Positions 8,766 to 18,464 of a stretch of 64,000 nt of DNA are shown here, piece after piece. The notes under the pieces were generated by a model. It saw only the letters and a program-made list of their open reading frames with translations, was not told the origin of the DNA and did not search any database. This DNA comes from Halobacteriales archaeon QH_7_65_31 (GTDB lineage Archaea > Halobacteriota > Halobacteria > Halobacteriales > Haloarculaceae). The position numbers and the translations under genes are program-made. The stretch spans positions 32,156 through 96,155 of the forward strand of contig PXQU01000003.1 of NCBI GenBank assembly GCA_003021785.1. Direction: 5' to 3'. How positions within the stretch are numbered: position 1 is the first letter of the stretch; each line of letters begins with the position of its first letter.

Positions 8766-9157
8766 TACGCGCCGCCCGGACCCTGTGGTCCCTGCGGGCC
8801 GCCCGCACCGCCACCCTGCTGGAGCATGTTCTGTAGCTCCGACTGGAGACTGTCGAACTGCTCTTCGACGCGCTCCTCCTGCTTTTCGAGCGTGTCGACG
8901 CGGACTTCGAGCGAGTCGACCTTCTCGTCGAGCGTCTCGTACGCCTCGTCGTACTCCGTCTCGACGAGCAGCTCGCCGACCTCGCGGTACATCTCAAGCC
9001 CCTCGTCCAGCTCGTCCAGCGTCTCCAGTGCCATCTTCGACTCCTGATACGTGGTCTGGGCCTGCTCCTTCTGTGCGGCGACCTGTTGGGCCGTGTCCTG
9101 CAGATCCTGTAGCTCCTCGATCTTCTCTTGTGCTTCCGGCGGAAGGTTACCCTGCAT
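8765..9157 (-). CDS. pfdB: Prefoldin beta subunit
   Basis: Subunit of the hexameric jellyfish-shaped co-chaperone that passes unfolded proteins to the thermosome. The 130-residue protein starts [17 protein letters not shown] and is almost all coiled coil, two long helices joined by the short hairpin segment around [14 protein letters not shown], as in beta-class prefoldins. A Gly/Gln/Pro-rich tail ([16 protein letters not shown]) follows, a common haloarchaeal extension. It is followed by DUF3194 with a 1-nt overlap and lies 92 nt downstream of pcc1. Confidence 0.95.
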   Translation of the reverse strand: MQGNLPPEAQEKIEELQDLQDTAQQVAAQKEQAQTTYQESKMALETLDELDEGLEMYREVGELLVETEYDEAYETLDEKVDSLEVRVDTLEKQEERVEEQFDSLQSELQNMLQQGGGAGGPQGPQGPGGA

Positions 9158-9249
9158 GTCTTCGGCGACGGGCTTGCCGGTGAAAAACCCCCGCTTTCCG
9201 TCTCTCTCCGTTCAGGGGCTGATTCGCCCGCCGGCGTCCGGATTCTCGC

Positions 9250-9495
9250 TCACACCTCGGCGACGGACTCGGCCACCTCGACCAGCGAGAGCCAGGTGTT
9301 CACCCCCGCGCGGAGTGCGACGAGATCGTCCGCCTCGACGCGTAGCTCGACCGTCTCACCCGACCGGGAGAGGACGGCGCGGCTCCGGTCCTCCTCGATA
9401 TCGTCGATCTCCTGCTCGACGCTTCCGGCGACGAGTCGCGCGGCTCTCTCGTCGGCGTACTCGAAAACGAGCGTCGCCGCGTGTGGCCGGCTCAA
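9250..9495 (-). CDS. pcc1: KEOPS complex subunit Pcc1
   Basis: Small dimerising subunit of the KEOPS complex that makes the universal t6A37 modification on ANN-decoding tRNAs with Kae1. The 81-residue protein fits the Pcc1 fold: beta strand [24 protein letters not shown], a second beta region [22 protein letters not shown] and a final helix. Its start overlaps the rpo12 stop by 4 nt (ATGA), so it is coupled with the RNA polymerase and L37Ae genes, a linkage known across Euryarchaeota. Confidence 0.93.
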   Translation of the reverse strand: MSRPHAATLVFEYADERAARLVAGSVEQEIDDIEEDRSRAVLSRSGETVELRVEADDLVALRAGVNTWLSLVEVAESVAEV

Positions 9496-9623
9496 CTGAC
9501 CTGAACGGTCTTGATGTCGCGGCTGCGCTCCTTCAGCAGGACGCGGTGGCCGCAGTACGGACAGCGGACGCCGCCGTACTCGTCGAGGCTCACGTCGCGC
9601 TTACAGCGTGAACACTTGTACAT
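9492..9623 (-). CDS. rpo12: DNA-directed RNA polymerase subunit Rpo12 (RpoP)
   Basis: A 43-residue zinc-ribbon subunit of archaeal RNA polymerase, homologous to eukaryotic Rpb12. The protein begins [18 protein letters not shown] and has the two zinc knuckles C4-x2-C7 and CPYC (21 and 24), followed by the conserved [17 protein letters not shown] tail. The ATG at 9621-9623 was chosen because family proteins begin just before the first Cys; a longer in-frame extension overlaps the L37Ae gene and is not needed. It lies 2 nt after the L37Ae gene. Confidence 0.96.
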   Translation of the reverse strand: MYKCSRCKRDVSLDEYGGVRCPYCGHRVLLKERSRDIKTVQVS

Positions 9624-9625
9624 CG

Positions 9626-9895
9626 TTACTCCTCGTCGCCGAGCGCGGCGCGCAGCGACCGTCGGACGGTGCGACCGCCCGGCGTCTCCGGCTGGTAGGA
9701 GCCGCCGGCGAACTTGTGTCCGCACGCACCACACTGCCAGATCCCGGTCCCCTGTCGGTCGACGCGGTCCTCACCGCAGGACGGGCAGCTGTGGTCGGCG
9801 TTCATCTCTCCTTCGATCTCGGCGACGCGGCGACGCGCGACGCGGCCGTAGCGTGCGCCGAATCGGCCGGCGCTCCCGGTGACACTGTTGCTCAT
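9626..9895 (-). CDS. rpl37ae: 50S ribosomal protein L37Ae (eL43)
   Basis: An 89-residue zinc-binding protein of the large ribosomal subunit. It has the family start [19 protein letters not shown] and the four-Cys zinc ribbon CPSC (37-40) and CGAC (55-58), then [16 protein letters not shown]. The ATG at 9895 was chosen over an in-frame codon 9 residues upstream because it gives the usual N-terminus. It heads the run L37Ae, rpo12, pcc1, pfdB, DUF3194. Confidence 0.96.
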   Translation of the reverse strand: MSNSVTGSAGRFGARYGRVARRRVAEIEGEMNADHSCPSCGEDRVDRQGTGIWQCGACGHKFAGGSYQPETPGGRTVRRSLRAALGDEE

Positions 9896-9940
9896 GTCGT
9901 ATCGGACTGGTCTCGCGGTCATAAACCCTACGAGACGGCC

Positions 9941-10663
9941 CTACTCCCGAAGCTCCGTCTCGCCGAGCGCGTGGTTCAGATCTGCCCGGATCCGCTCGCC
10001 GAGCTTCCGGCTGTCGGCCGTCGTGACGACGCGGTTCTCCTGGACCGACGAGCCGTCGCGAATCAGCAGCCGGACGTTGCCGGTGTCGTCGGCACGCGTC
10101 GCCTTCGCCCGCACCCCGGAGTTCGACCCAGCGCCGCCGGCGTCAATCGGTCCCGGAATGATCTTCTTCACGTGCGGATGCTCACCGACGGTCTGGATCG
10201 CCTCCATCCCATCGCGCTCACCGATGAGCGTGGTGTGGCTCCCGCCTAACTTCTCGCCCGGCGGCGTATTCACGACCTCCAGTGCCGGCTCGCCCTGCTG
10301 GTCGAGCACGTGTTCGACAGGGTTCTCCTCGGGGACGCGATACAGCGTGTAATGAAGCTCGGCGCGAACGGCATCGAGCACCGCCCTGTTGCCGGCCGCA
10401 TAGAGCTCCTCCGGGCGCTTTCTGTGGACCTCGTCAGCGACCCGACCGGCGAAGTTCCGGAGCTCTCGCGGCTCCCGCTCGGGGTCGGATTCTGGGCGGG
10501 TCGTCACCGTGCGCTGGGCGACGGTCTCCTCGTCGAGCAGGCAGGTGACGGTCGCGCGGTCGCGGTTACAATCGATGACGGCGGTGTCGGTGTTGTGCGT
10601 CCGGCAGGTGAGACAGAAGTCACCGGGGCGTTCGAGCGGCGTGCCACACTGCCGGCAGTCCAT
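9941..10663 (-). CDS. DUF2103 family zinc-ribbon protein
   Basis: A 240-residue protein of the haloarchaeal DUF2103 family, described only as a predicted metal-binding protein. The N-terminus is a zinc ribbon, CRQCGTPLERPGDFCLTC, followed by an alpha/beta region and a conserved-looking IGERDGMEAIQTVGEHPHVKKIIPGPI segment that resembles a nucleic-acid-binding KOW-like or KH-like core. Basic residues cluster late in the protein (SGVRAKATRADDTGNVRLLIRDGSS). It lies 45 nt upstream of L37Ae on the same strand and may belong to the same information-processing run. Function is unknown. Confidence 0.85.
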   Translation of the reverse strand: MDCRQCGTPLERPGDFCLTCRTHNTDTAVIDCNRDRATVTCLLDEETVAQRTVTTRPESDPEREPRELRNFAGRVADEVHRKRPEELYAAGNRAVLDAVRAELHYTLYRVPEENPVEHVLDQQGEPALEVVNTPPGEKLGGSHTTLIGERDGMEAIQTVGEHPHVKKIIPGPIDAGGAGSNSGVRAKATRADDTGNVRLLIRDGSSVQENRVVTTADSRKLGERIRADLNHALGETELRE

Positions 10664-10705
10664 ACGCGAACGAGACGACGCCGGCGCATAAACCGCCCGG
10701 AGCCG

Positions 10706-11425
10706 CTATCGGGACTTCCGTAGCTCGGCGACGTAGTTCCCGCGCTCGTTCCGCTCGATCACCTCGCGCAGCTCCCACGTTGACGGCGCGAGCAGTTCGC
10801 GCATCTCCGTCGGCGACACCGTGAGCAGATCGAACCACGGGGTATGAGTCGTCTCGTACCGACTCCGCACGCGGAGCGCGCCGGGAAGCCGCCCGCGCCG
10901 GCGGTTCAGATCGTGGTAGTCGCGGTGGACAGGATCGTCAGTAGCGTGTGGATCGCGCGTGTCGGCCAGAACCCGGGCGTCGTCGGTCGTCACCTGCGCG
11001 AGGGCGTCGAGCACCCGCGGGGCGCGCTCGCGCGTCCCGACCAGTCCGAAGCCGTTCCCGAACATCACCACCGTGTCGAAGGTCCCGTCGAGCCGTGTCG
11101 CGTCGGCCACGTCCAGCTCGCGGGCGTCCACACCGCGCTCTCGGGCCACGGCCACGGCCCCCGGCGACACGTCGATGCCCACGGTCTCGGCGTCGAGCGC
11201 GTGTCCGACCCGGCCCGCGCCACAGCCGACGTCGAGGACACGCCCGTCGGCACGCTCGATCGCTGTCTGCTCGCGCGGACTCCACTGTTCGCGCTCGGCG
11301 AAGTACAGTTCCGGTCGCGGTGCGACCGTCACCAACCCGTCGTCGCGTTCGAGTATCTCACTGCCGGCGTCCCCCTCCGCGTGATCGCGGAGGAGCCGTC
11401 CGAAGGCGTCCTGCTCGCGGTCCAT
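10706..11425 (-). CDS. Class I SAM-dependent methyltransferase
   Basis: A 239-residue methyltransferase with Rossmann motif I VLDVGCGAGRVGHAL and acidic-loop motif II VGIDVSPGAVAVARERG, then FDTVVMFGNGFGLVGT (motif IV region). The C-terminal part (RYETTHTPWFDLLTVSPTEM) is typical of small-molecule methyltransferases but the substrate is not apparent. The ATG at 11425 was preferred to an upstream in-frame codon at 11473 because the upstream one would overlap the truD stop. It lies 49 nt downstream of truD on the same strand. Confidence 0.88.
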   Translation of the reverse strand: MDREQDAFGRLLRDHAEGDAGSEILERDDGLVTVAPRPELYFAEREQWSPREQTAIERADGRVLDVGCGAGRVGHALDAETVGIDVSPGAVAVARERGVDARELDVADATRLDGTFDTVVMFGNGFGLVGTRERAPRVLDALAQVTTDDARVLADTRDPHATDDPVHRDYHDLNRRRGRLPGALRVRSRYETTHTPWFDLLTVSPTEMRELLAPSTWELREVIERNERGNYVAELRKSR

Positions 11426-11474
11426 GCGCTCGCTACCGGGAGTCGGCACAAAACCTCTCCGCAGGTGTGTCAAC

Positions 11475-12800
11475 TCATCCCAACCGCTCGGGACGCACCT
11501 TCAGATACTCGCGCACCAGCGTCGTCGCGTAGCTCCCCTTCGGCAGCGCGAACCGGAACGTCAGCGGCTCCGGTCTCGTGAGATCGGTCGTTACGAGCAC
11601 GGCACGCCGGGTTCCCTCGGAGTGGAACTCACCGGGAAGCTCGAAATCCGATCGCTCGACCTCCTCGTCGGCGAGTATCTCGCATTCGATCTCACCCGGC
11701 TCACCGGCAGCGAGCTCGGTCTCCGTGCCGACGAGCGGCGCGGTGACGAACGCCCGCCCGCGCTCGATATGGCGGTTGACCGTCTCGACGCGCTCCTCGT
11801 CGACGCGCTGGCGTCGGTCCATGTCGGGGACGGGTATCGGCGCATCGCGGTCAGCGAAGGCGACCACGTCCCCTGCGACCGCGGCGTCGAACGGGAGCCC
11901 GCGTTCCAGTCGCGCCGAGACGACCCGGTTGAACAGATACGACTGGGCGGCGTGGACGAGGAGCTGCTGGAGATTCGACGGGAACTGTTCGAGTGCGGCC
12001 CGGAAGTCAGCCGGCTCCTCACCCCCGGTCTCCGCGAGTCCCTGTAACAGCGACCGCTCGTAGTGGAGCCGGCTCGGGAGCAGTTCGGTCAGCTCCCCCC
12101 AGTCGCTCCCCCAACGCTCCGCGACGGCACGACGAGCCTCGGCACTCCCGTCCGGCTCCGTCTCGCTCGTGACCGTGACGTACGTTCGGACGGCTTCCTC
12201 CCACTCGCCACGGAGGATCGCCAGCCCGACCCGGTGCGTGACGGGCCGTGCGCTGCCGAACCGCTGCGGGCCGAAGTAGTTCGGCACGCCGACGCGCTCG
12301 TCGTCGCCGGCGAACGCCCGGAGTTCTGCCGTGATCTCGTCGACCTGTTCGGGGTGGTCGGCGTCGGTGACGGTGATCTCGAACTCGTTGCCCGCGAGGT
12401 CGCCAAAGAGGACAGGGCGACCGACACGCCCGAGGGGTTCGATCTCCGCGCCGTCGAGGGTCGGAAGCTCGGTCTCGTCGTCCAGCCGGACGGAGAACAG
12501 CTGCGTGGTGACGGCGTACTTGTCCTTCGTTCCGGCCCACGAGACGCGCTCGCGAGAGACGCCGAGCTTCGCGGCGAGCGCCCCCGCGAAGTCGTTCGTG
12601 TCCCACTCGCGGAGCGTGGCACGGAAGACGACGTGTGCGTACGAGCCGGGATCGGCGTCGAGCGGCTCCGACTCGACGGCTTCGAGCTCGCGCACGCGGA
12701 ACGCGTCGGCCGACTCGCGCAGGTGGCCGCCCGTCCCGTCGGTGTCACTGACGTACCACTCGACGCCCGTCGGACGCTCGTGACGGTGGGCCTCTCTCAT
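11475..12800 (-). CDS. truD: tRNA pseudouridine(13) synthase TruD
   Basis: Converts U13 of tRNA to pseudouridine. The 441-residue protein has the TruD landmarks: [10 protein letters not shown] near the start, [15 protein letters not shown] with the catalytic Asp (motif GTKDK), [14 protein letters not shown] (motif NYFGxQRFG) and the C-terminal [18 protein letters not shown]. An in-frame codon at 12962 would add 54 residues, but a TATA-like CTATAC lies exactly about 27 nt before the ATG at 12800, and the added segment has no family similarity that I recognise. Divergent from topA. Confidence 0.95.
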   Translation of the reverse strand: MREAHRHERPTGVEWYVSDTDGTGGHLRESADAFRVRELEAVESEPLDADPGSYAHVVFRATLREWDTNDFAGALAAKLGVSRERVSWAGTKDKYAVTTQLFSVRLDDETELPTLDGAEIEPLGRVGRPVLFGDLAGNEFEITVTDADHPEQVDEITAELRAFAGDDERVGVPNYFGPQRFGSARPVTHRVGLAILRGEWEEAVRTYVTVTSETEPDGSAEARRAVAERWGSDWGELTELLPSRLHYERSLLQGLAETGGEEPADFRAALEQFPSNLQQLLVHAAQSYLFNRVVSARLERGLPFDAAVAGDVVAFADRDAPIPVPDMDRRQRVDEERVETVNRHIERGRAFVTAPLVGTETELAAGEPGEIECEILADEEVERSDFELPGEFHSEGTRRAVLVTTDLTRPEPLTFRFALPKGSYATTLVREYLKVRPERLG

Positions 12801-13024
12801 CTGGTGTCCGTTCGGTCGGTGTCGGTATAGAGGCCGTGCTTCTGGTCTGGTGTCTCCGGGGTGTACTGTCAGCGAGCGAGCGGTCGCAGTGCCGTCGAAG
12901 ATCGAGGTCGTCACGGCGTCGTCGATGTCGGTTTCACACGCAGAATCCGAGAGCAGATACACAAGCCTCCCGTCGATTCCGGGCGTCGAAGTGTTTATTC
13001 CGGCTGTCGGCCCTAATTTCGATA
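12801..13024. promoter_or_regulatory. Divergent promoter region between truD and topA
   Basis: A 224-nt gap between two genes reading away from each other. A TATA-like CTATAC on the minus strand (12825-12830) lies 27 nt from the truD ATG, and TTTATTC (12993-12999) lies about 27 nt before the topA ATG, so both genes look leaderless. The stretch between them shows no other gene or repeat that I can support. Confidence 0.65.
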
Positions 13025-15559
13025 ATGGAACTCATCGTCACCGAGAAGGACAACGCCGCCCGGCGTATCGCTGAGATCCTCGCCGAGGGCGGCCACGCTG
13101 TCGAGCGGACGAACGGCGTCAACGTCTACCGGTGGGGTGACACGCGCTGTATCGGGCTGTCGGGCCACGTCGTCGGCGTCGACTTCCCGCCCGAGTACAG
13201 CGACTGGCGCAACGTCCGGCCGGTCGAACTCTCCGAGGCGTCGGTCGTCAAGACCCCGACGAAGGAGAACATCGTCGCCGCGCTCGAATCGCTGGCGCGC
13301 GACGCCGACGAGGCGATCATCGCCACCGACTACGACCGCGAGGGAGAGCTCATCGGCAAGGAGGCGTACGAGCTCATCGAGGCGGTGACGGAGATTCCCA
13401 TCGAGCGCGTCCGGTTCTCCTCGATCACTGAACGCGAGGTCCGGGACGCCTTCGCGAGCCCCGAAGCACTCGATTTCGACGTGGCGGCCGCCGGCGAGGC
13501 CCGCCAGATAATCGACCTGATGTGGGGGGCCGCGCTGACGCGGTTTCTCTCGCTCACCGCCGGCCAGCTGGGCGACGATTTCATCTCCGTCGGACGGGTC
13601 CAGTCCCCGACGCTCAAGCTCATCGTGGACCGCGAACGAGAGATCGAGGCGTTCGACTCCGACGACTACTGGGAGATATACGGCGAGCTGACGAAAGCCG
13701 ACGAGGGGTTCGAGGCGCAGTACTTCTATGAGGGCGAGGACGGCACGGAGAACGAACGCGTCTGGAACGAGACCGACGCCGAGGACGCCCACGCCGACCT
13801 GCGAGCGGTGACGAGCGCGACCGTCACGTCCGTCCGCCGACGCACCCGGACGGACGACCCGCCGGCGCCGTTCGACACGACGCAGTTCATCCGCGCCGCC
13901 GGGTCGTTGGGTTACTCCGCCCAGCGCGCGATGTCCATCGCCGAGGAGCTGTACACGACGGGCTGGATAACCTACCCGCGGACCGATAACACCGTCTATC
14001 CCGATGACCTCGACCCCGAGGAGCTGCTCGCGACGTTCGCTGACACGGGGGCGTTCGGCGAGGACGCGGCGAGCCTGCTCGAACAGGAGTCAGTCGAGCC
14101 GACCGAGGGCGACGAGGAGACGACCGACCACCCGCCGATCCACCCGACCGGCGAGATCCCGGGCAGACAGGACCTCTCCGAGGACGAGTGGGAGGTGTTC
14201 GAACTCGTCGTCCGGCGGTTTCTCGCCACCTGTGCGGAGCCGGCGACGTGGGCGCATCTGCGCGTCGTCGCGACGGCGAGCGGTCGCTCGCTGAAGGCGA
14301 ACGGGAAACGACTCCTCGAACCGGGGTATCACGACGTGTACCCCTACTCGTCGGCGAGCGAGAACCACGTCCCGGCGGTCGAGGAGGGCGACGAGCTCGC
14401 GCTCTCGGACGTGCGTATCGAGGAGAAGGAGACCCAGCCGCCCCGTCGGCGCGGCCAGTCGCGGCTCATCGAGACCATGGAGTCGCTCGGGGTAGGCACA
14501 AAAGCCACCCGCCACGAGACCATCCAGAAGCTGTACGACCGCGGCTACATCGAGAACGATCCGCCGCGACCGACCGGGCTGGCGATGGCGGTCGTCGAGG
14601 CCGCAGAGCAGTTCGCCTCCCACATCACCGACGAGGGGATGACCGCGACCCTCGAAGCCGATATGGACGCGATCGCCGCCGGCGAGAAGTCGCTCGACGC
14701 GGTGACCGACGACTCGCGCGAGATGCTCCGGCGTGTCTTCGAGGACCTCCACGAGCACCGCGAGGAGATCGGTGAGTTCCTCCGCACGTCGCTGAAAGCC
14801 GACAAGACGCTCGGCCCGTGTCCGGAGTGTGGCGACGACCTGCTCGTACGTCGGTCGCGACAGGGATCGTACTTCGTCGGCTGTGACGGCTACCCCGACT
14901 GCGAGTACACGCTCCCGCTCCCGAGTCAGGGGGAGCCGACCGTCATCGACGAGACGTGTGAGACGCACGGACTCGACCACGTGAAGCTGCTCGCCGGTCG
15001 CTCGACGTTCACCCACGGCTGTCCGCTGTGTAAGGCGAACGAGGCCGACGAGACCGAGGACAGAACAATCGGTGCGTGCCCGGAGTGCGGCGGGGACCAC
15101 GCGGACGCCGCGAGCACTGGGGGCGACGGGGACGGCGGCGAACTCGCCATCAAACAGCTCCGCTCGGGGTCGCGACTCGTCGGCTGTACGCGGTATCCCG
15201 ACTGCGACTACTCGCTCCCGCTCCCGCGGCGCGGCGATGTCGAGGTGACGGACAGCTACTGCGACGATCACGACCTGCCCGAGCTCGTCGTCCGCGACGG
15301 TGACGACGAGCCGTGGGAGCTGGGCTGTCCGATCTGTAACTACGCCGAGTATCAGGAGCGACAGGCCGCCAGTGCTATCGAGGACCTCGACGGCGTCGGT
15401 GCGAAGACGGCCGAGAAGCTCGCCGCCGCGGGGATCGAGAGCCTCTCGGACCTCTCGGCGGCAGACGCCGAGACGGTCGCCGGTGACGTGCAGGGGGTCT
15501 CGGCCGATCGGCTCCGCGACTGGCAGACCGAAGCGACCGACGCCGAGACCGCAGAGTAG
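13025..15559 (+). CDS. topA: DNA topoisomerase I (type IA)
   Basis: Relaxes negative supercoils by transient cleavage of one strand. The 844-residue protein starts [15 protein letters not shown] (Toprim domain with [10 protein letters not shown]), then the type IA core with catalytic Tyr317 in [10 protein letters not shown] and the [10 protein letters not shown] and RGYIEN region. Near the C-terminus are three Cys4 zinc modules (about 597-630, 683-730 and 740-780; for example CPECGDD and CDGYPDCEY), and finally a helix-hairpin-helix pair ([17 protein letters not shown], 785-844) absent from many bacterial enzymes. The ATG at 13025 is supported by its TATA box. It converges with the HIT gene, 1 nt apart. 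Confidence 0.96.
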   Translation: MELIVTEKDNAARRIAEILAEGGHAVERTNGVNVYRWGDTRCIGLSGHVVGVDFPPEYSDWRNVRPVELSEASVVKTPTKENIVAALESLARDADEAIIATDYDREGELIGKEAYELIEAVTEIPIERVRFSSITEREVRDAFASPEALDFDVAAAGEARQIIDLMWGAALTRFLSLTAGQLGDDFISVGRVQSPTLKLIVDREREIEAFDSDDYWEIYGELTKADEGFEAQYFYEGEDGTENERVWNETDAEDAHADLRAVTSATVTSVRRRTRTDDPPAPFDTTQFIRAAGSLGYSAQRAMSIAEELYTTGWITYPRTDNTVYPDDLDPEELLATFADTGAFGEDAASLLEQESVEPTEGDEETTDHPPIHPTGEIPGRQDLSEDEWEVFELVVRRFLATCAEPATWAHLRVVATASGRSLKANGKRLLEPGYHDVYPYSSASENHVPAVEEGDELALSDVRIEEKETQPPRRRGQSRLIETMESLGVGTKATRHETIQKLYDRGYIENDPPRPTGLAMAVVEAAEQFASHITDEGMTATLEADMDAIAAGEKSLDAVTDDSREMLRRVFEDLHEHREEIGEFLRTSLKADKTLGPCPECGDDLLVRRSRQGSYFVGCDGYPDCEYTLPLPSQGEPTVIDETCETHGLDHVKLLAGRSTFTHGCPLCKANEADETEDRTIGACPECGGDHADAASTGGDGDGGELAIKQLRSGSRLVGCTRYPDCDYSLPLPRRGDVEVTDSYCDDHDLPELVVRDGDDEPWELGCPICNYAEYQERQAASAIEDLDGVGAKTAEKLAAAGIESLSDLSAADAETVAGDVQGVSADRLRDWQTEATDAETAE

Positions 15560-15560
15560 C

Positions 15561-16091
15561 TCAGAACTCGATTGCGCCCGGCTCACCGGGGTCGTGTGCG
15601 CCGTCGAGGTCGGCAAACGACTCGCGCACGCGGTCGTACGTCTCCTCGACCGCCTCAACGATGACCGTCGTGTCCGCGAGCACGGGCATGAAGTTCGTGT
15701 CACCGTTCCACCGCGGGAGGACGTGGGTGTGGACGTGATCGGCGATGGAGCCGCCCGCGGGACCGCCCAGATTCATCCCCGTGTTGAACGCCTCGGGACC
15801 GAGCGCGGCGTCGAGCGCGTCGAACGTCCGCTGTTTGAGCGTCGCAATCGCGAGCAGCGTGTCTTCGTCGAGGTCGCGGTACTCCCCGGTGTGGTGGTAG
15901 GGGATGACCATCGCGTGGCCCGGATTGTACGGGTAGTTGTTGAGGATGACGAACGCGTGGTCGTTTCGCGCGAGGATGCGGGAGTCGCGGTCGTCCTCGC
16001 GGTCGGGGAGGACGCAGAACGGGCAGCCGTCGATCTCGGTCTCGTCGCGTTCGACCCAGTCGATACGCCACGGTGCGAACAGCTGGTCCAT
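15561..16091 (-). CDS. HIT family nucleotide hydrolase or transferase
   Basis: A 176-residue histidine-triad protein with the active-site motif HVHTHVLPRW, where the middle His attacks the alpha-phosphate of a nucleotide. CPFC near residue 23 probably binds zinc with a His. NYPYNPGHAMVIPYHHTGEY is typical of the branch that includes Ap4A phosphorylase-like and HinT-like proteins. Likely substrates are dinucleoside polyphosphates or AMP-linked compounds. A TATA-like CTATTTTACC lies about 27 nt upstream of the start. It ends 1 nt from the topA stop. Confidence 0.92.
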   Translation of the reverse strand: MDQLFAPWRIDWVERDETEIDGCPFCVLPDREDDRDSRILARNDHAFVILNNYPYNPGHAMVIPYHHTGEYRDLDEDTLLAIATLKQRTFDALDAALGPEAFNTGMNLGGPAGGSIADHVHTHVLPRWNGDTNFMPVLADTTVIVEAVEETYDRVRESFADLDGAHDPGEPGAIEF

Positions 16092-16185
16092 ACTCGATGT
16101 GTGCGCGCCGACGGTAAAATAGCCGTACTCTAGCGTCGTCGTACCGACGACCTATTGAGACTCCGCCCGCTCCTCGATAACCGGG

Positions 16186-16728
16186 ATGAGAGCGCCAGCC
16201 GACGACGAGGAAATCGAACGAGCCGTCCGGTATCTGGTCCACTCCTTCGAGACCTCGGGAGACAACCCGAAGCCGGTGATTCTCCACAGCACGCGAGTGG
16301 GAATGGACCTCTACGACAGGGGCTACGAGACACCGGTCGTCGTCGCCGGCTTCCTCCACGATCTCGTCGAGGACACGGACGTGACTCCCGACGAGATCCG
16401 TTCGGAGTTCGGCACGGAGGTCGCGAACATCGTGGACGCCGTCAGCTTCGACGCGAGCATCGACGAGTATCTGGAGCGCCACTACGACCTCTACGACAAC
16501 TGCTTCGCGTTGGGGCGGCCAGCGGTCCTCGTCAAGGCCGCGGACGTGCTGGACAACAGCAACTACTACGGACTGGCCGACTCGGAGGAGCTGGCACGGA
16601 AGCTACTCACGAAGATGGAGTACTTCATCGCGGAATCGGAGCCGTACATTGGCGGGGAGCCGTTGCATCGAGAGCTCACCGACACGCTTCCCACAGTAAA
16701 AGCGCGGGTCAACGACACCCAGACGTAA
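16186..16728 (+). CDS. HD-domain phosphohydrolase, SpoT/MESH1-like
   Basis: A 180-residue HD-superfamily protein. The metal ligands are visible as HSTRVGMDL (His34), GFLHDLVEDTD (His-Asp, near residue 57) and a distal Asp in VLVKAADVLDN. HDLVEDTDVT together with the KAAD..N element resembles the hydrolase domain of (p)ppGpp synthetase/hydrolases and the stand-alone MESH1 enzymes. No synthetase domain is present. The substrate may be a nucleotide other than ppGpp, as alarmone signalling is not established in Halobacteria. Ends 4 nt from the convergent ferredoxin gene. Confidence 0.85.
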   Translation: MRAPADDEEIERAVRYLVHSFETSGDNPKPVILHSTRVGMDLYDRGYETPVVVAGFLHDLVEDTDVTPDEIRSEFGTEVANIVDAVSFDASIDEYLERHYDLYDNCFALGRPAVLVKAADVLDNSNYYGLADSEELARKLLTKMEYFIAESEPYIGGEPLHRELTDTLPTVKARVNDTQT

Positions 16729-16732
16729 CGGC

Positions 16733-17470
16733 TCAGTCGGATCTCGCGCTCGAAAACCGACTCGGACGGAGAATCAGCTCCTCTAACCCGGGCAGCTGCT
16801 TGACGTTGTAGACGACCTTCGCCGACTCCGTGACGGGCGCGGAGAGACAGGAGAGCCGGATGCCGCGATCGAGCCACTCGTCGGTGAGGATATGTCCCGC
16901 CGGGGTCGGCATCTCCCCCTCGACGAGCGCGACGGCGCAGTTCGAGCACGCGCCGCCGCGACAGGAGTAGGGCCACGCGAAGCCGCGATTCTCGGCGGCT
17001 TCGAGCAGGGTCTCCGTCTGCTGGACGAGCAGGCGGCCGTGGTCCTCGGAGTCGAGACCGGCCTCGCTCGCCTTCTCGAAGAGATCGTCGTCGGTCAGCT
17101 CCCAGCCGCGGTCGTCGAGCACCTCGTAGTTGAGATACTCGACGCGGGTCGTCTCCGAGTGCGGGTCCGGCTCGGTCGGCTCCTCCTCGCCGGGACCGGG
17201 ACGGCGGCGCGCTCCTCGCCGCTCGCCGGGGTCGCTCGGACCTGCCCCGGTGTCTTCACTCGACCCCGTGTCCGTCGGCTCCGCCGGCGTCGCCGGCAGA
17301 TCGCCGGCCTGTATCGTCTCGTACGCGGCACGCACCCGGCGGAACTCCTCGATCGTCCCGCCGTGGTCCGGATGGCTCTCCTTGACGCGCTCCCGATAGG
17401 CGGTCTCGATACGCTCCTCGTCGGCGTCTGAAGCCACCCCCAGAACCTCGTACGGATCCTCCACATCCAC
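16733..17470 (-). CDS. J-domain/[2Fe-2S] ferredoxin fusion protein
   Basis: A 245-residue two-domain protein. Residues 1 to about 52 form a DnaJ J-domain (DPYEVLGVASDADEERI, YRERVKESHPDHGG) with the HPD motif at 33-35, which stimulates DnaK ATPase in J-proteins. An acidic Pro/Glu linker (about 55-108) follows. Residues 110-245 form a plant-type ferredoxin with Cys170, 175, 178 and 208 in the CxxxxCxxC...C pattern, in the sequence YSCRGGACSNCAV. This may couple iron-sulfur assembly or electron transfer with DnaK, as HscB does by another route; that is inference. Haloarchaeal genomes carry similar annotated fusions. Confidence 0.9.
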   Translation of the reverse strand: MDVEDPYEVLGVASDADEERIETAYRERVKESHPDHGGTIEEFRRVRAAYETIQAGDLPATPAEPTDTGSSEDTGAGPSDPGERRGARRRPGPGEEEPTEPDPHSETTRVEYLNYEVLDDRGWELTDDDLFEKASEAGLDSEDHGRLLVQQTETLLEAAENRGFAWPYSCRGGACSNCAVALVEGEMPTPAGHILTDEWLDRGIRLSCLSAPVTESAKVVYNVKQLPGLEELILRPSRFSSARSD

Positions 17471-17519
17471 CGTACGGTTCGTGTGTGTAAATCTCCTCGG
17501 CCTCCGACAATCGGCTCGC

Positions 17520-18428
17520 CTACCGGGTCGTCACTTCACAGCCGTCTTCGGTGACGATAATCGTGTGCTCACGCTGTGCGACGAGACAGTCCTCGTCTTC
17601 TTGGAGCACGGGGTAGCCGTGGACGACGTCCTGTCGTTCGAGTCGGCGGAGCGCCATCTTCGCCCGCGAGGTGTCGAGCCAGCGCCGGGCGAACGGGAGC
17701 GTCTTGAACTCCTCGACGATCTGTTCGAGCGCCTGTCGCGCCTGTCGGTTCCGGACTGACGCCTCCTGTTCGAGCGAGTAGATTTCTTCTTGTTGCCCCT
17801 GTGTGACCTTCCCGCCGCCGTCGGTGACGAACGGCTCGATGGCGACGGTATCCCCGACTTCGAGCTCGGTTCCGCTATCGACAGCGCGGTTCGGGACGTT
17901 CGGCGCAGTGTGTTGCTCCCAGTGGCCGAGCCCGTGGCCCGTCAGATTGACGACCGGGTTGTAACCGTAGCCGTCGATGACGGATTCGATCTCCGCGCCG
18001 AGCTCGCCGGTGTGGACGCCCGGTTCCACGAGATCGAGCGCGGCGTCCAGCGCCTGCTCGGCCGCCTCGACGATCTCGGTCTCGCCGGTAAAATCGACCG
18101 TCACTGCGGTGTCGGCCAGCCAGCCGTCGACGTGGACGCCGATATCGAGCTTCACCATCTCCTCACCGACGGTGCGGTCGTCGTCGGGACCGGCTGCCCC
18201 GTGTGCGGCCTCGTTGTCCACGCTGACGTTCACCGGAAAGGCGGGCTTCGCGTCGATATCTCGCTCGTCGCCCAGCTCGCGGATGCGATTTTCGGCCCAC
18301 TCGGAGATCTCCAGATAGCTCGTGCCGATCTCCGTGCGCTCTGCGGCCTCCTCGCGCACCTGTGCGAGGATCTCGCCGGCCTGTCGGTGTTTCTCGTACT
18401 TCTCCGCGTCGAGGTCGATATCGCTCAT
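17520..18428 (-). CDS. map: Methionine aminopeptidase, type II
   Basis: Removes N-terminal methionine from nascent proteins. The 302-residue protein has the pita-bread peptidase M24 fold, with metal-binding Asp in KLDIGVHVDGWLADTAVTVDF, His in LTGHGLGHWEQH, and Glu in AIEPFVTDGGG and HTIIVTEDG at the end, and the type II insertion between. The ATG at 18428 gives the usual start MSDIDLDAEKYEKHRQAGEIL; a longer in-frame reading crosses a repeat-rich stretch and is rejected. It follows the KaiC-like gene on the same strand. Confidence 0.95.
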   Translation of the reverse strand: MSDIDLDAEKYEKHRQAGEILAQVREEAAERTEIGTSYLEISEWAENRIRELGDERDIDAKPAFPVNVSVDNEAAHGAAGPDDDRTVGEEMVKLDIGVHVDGWLADTAVTVDFTGETEIVEAAEQALDAALDLVEPGVHTGELGAEIESVIDGYGYNPVVNLTGHGLGHWEQHTAPNVPNRAVDSGTELEVGDTVAIEPFVTDGGGKVTQGQQEEIYSLEQEASVRNRQARQALEQIVEEFKTLPFARRWLDTSRAKMALRRLERQDVVHGYPVLQEDEDCLVAQREHTIIVTEDGCEVTTR

Positions 18429-18464
18429 ACACTGATTCGGTGGGGATAGGCCAAGGGGCTTTCC

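Noticed and set aside
12801..12962. 54-codon N-terminal extension of truD
   Set aside because: A TATA-like box lies inside the extension at the right distance for the ATG at 12800, and family proteins start there.
14090..15703. Open frame of 537 codons antisense to topA
   Set aside because: Arg/Asp-rich shadow; topA has catalytic Tyr and zinc modules in frame.
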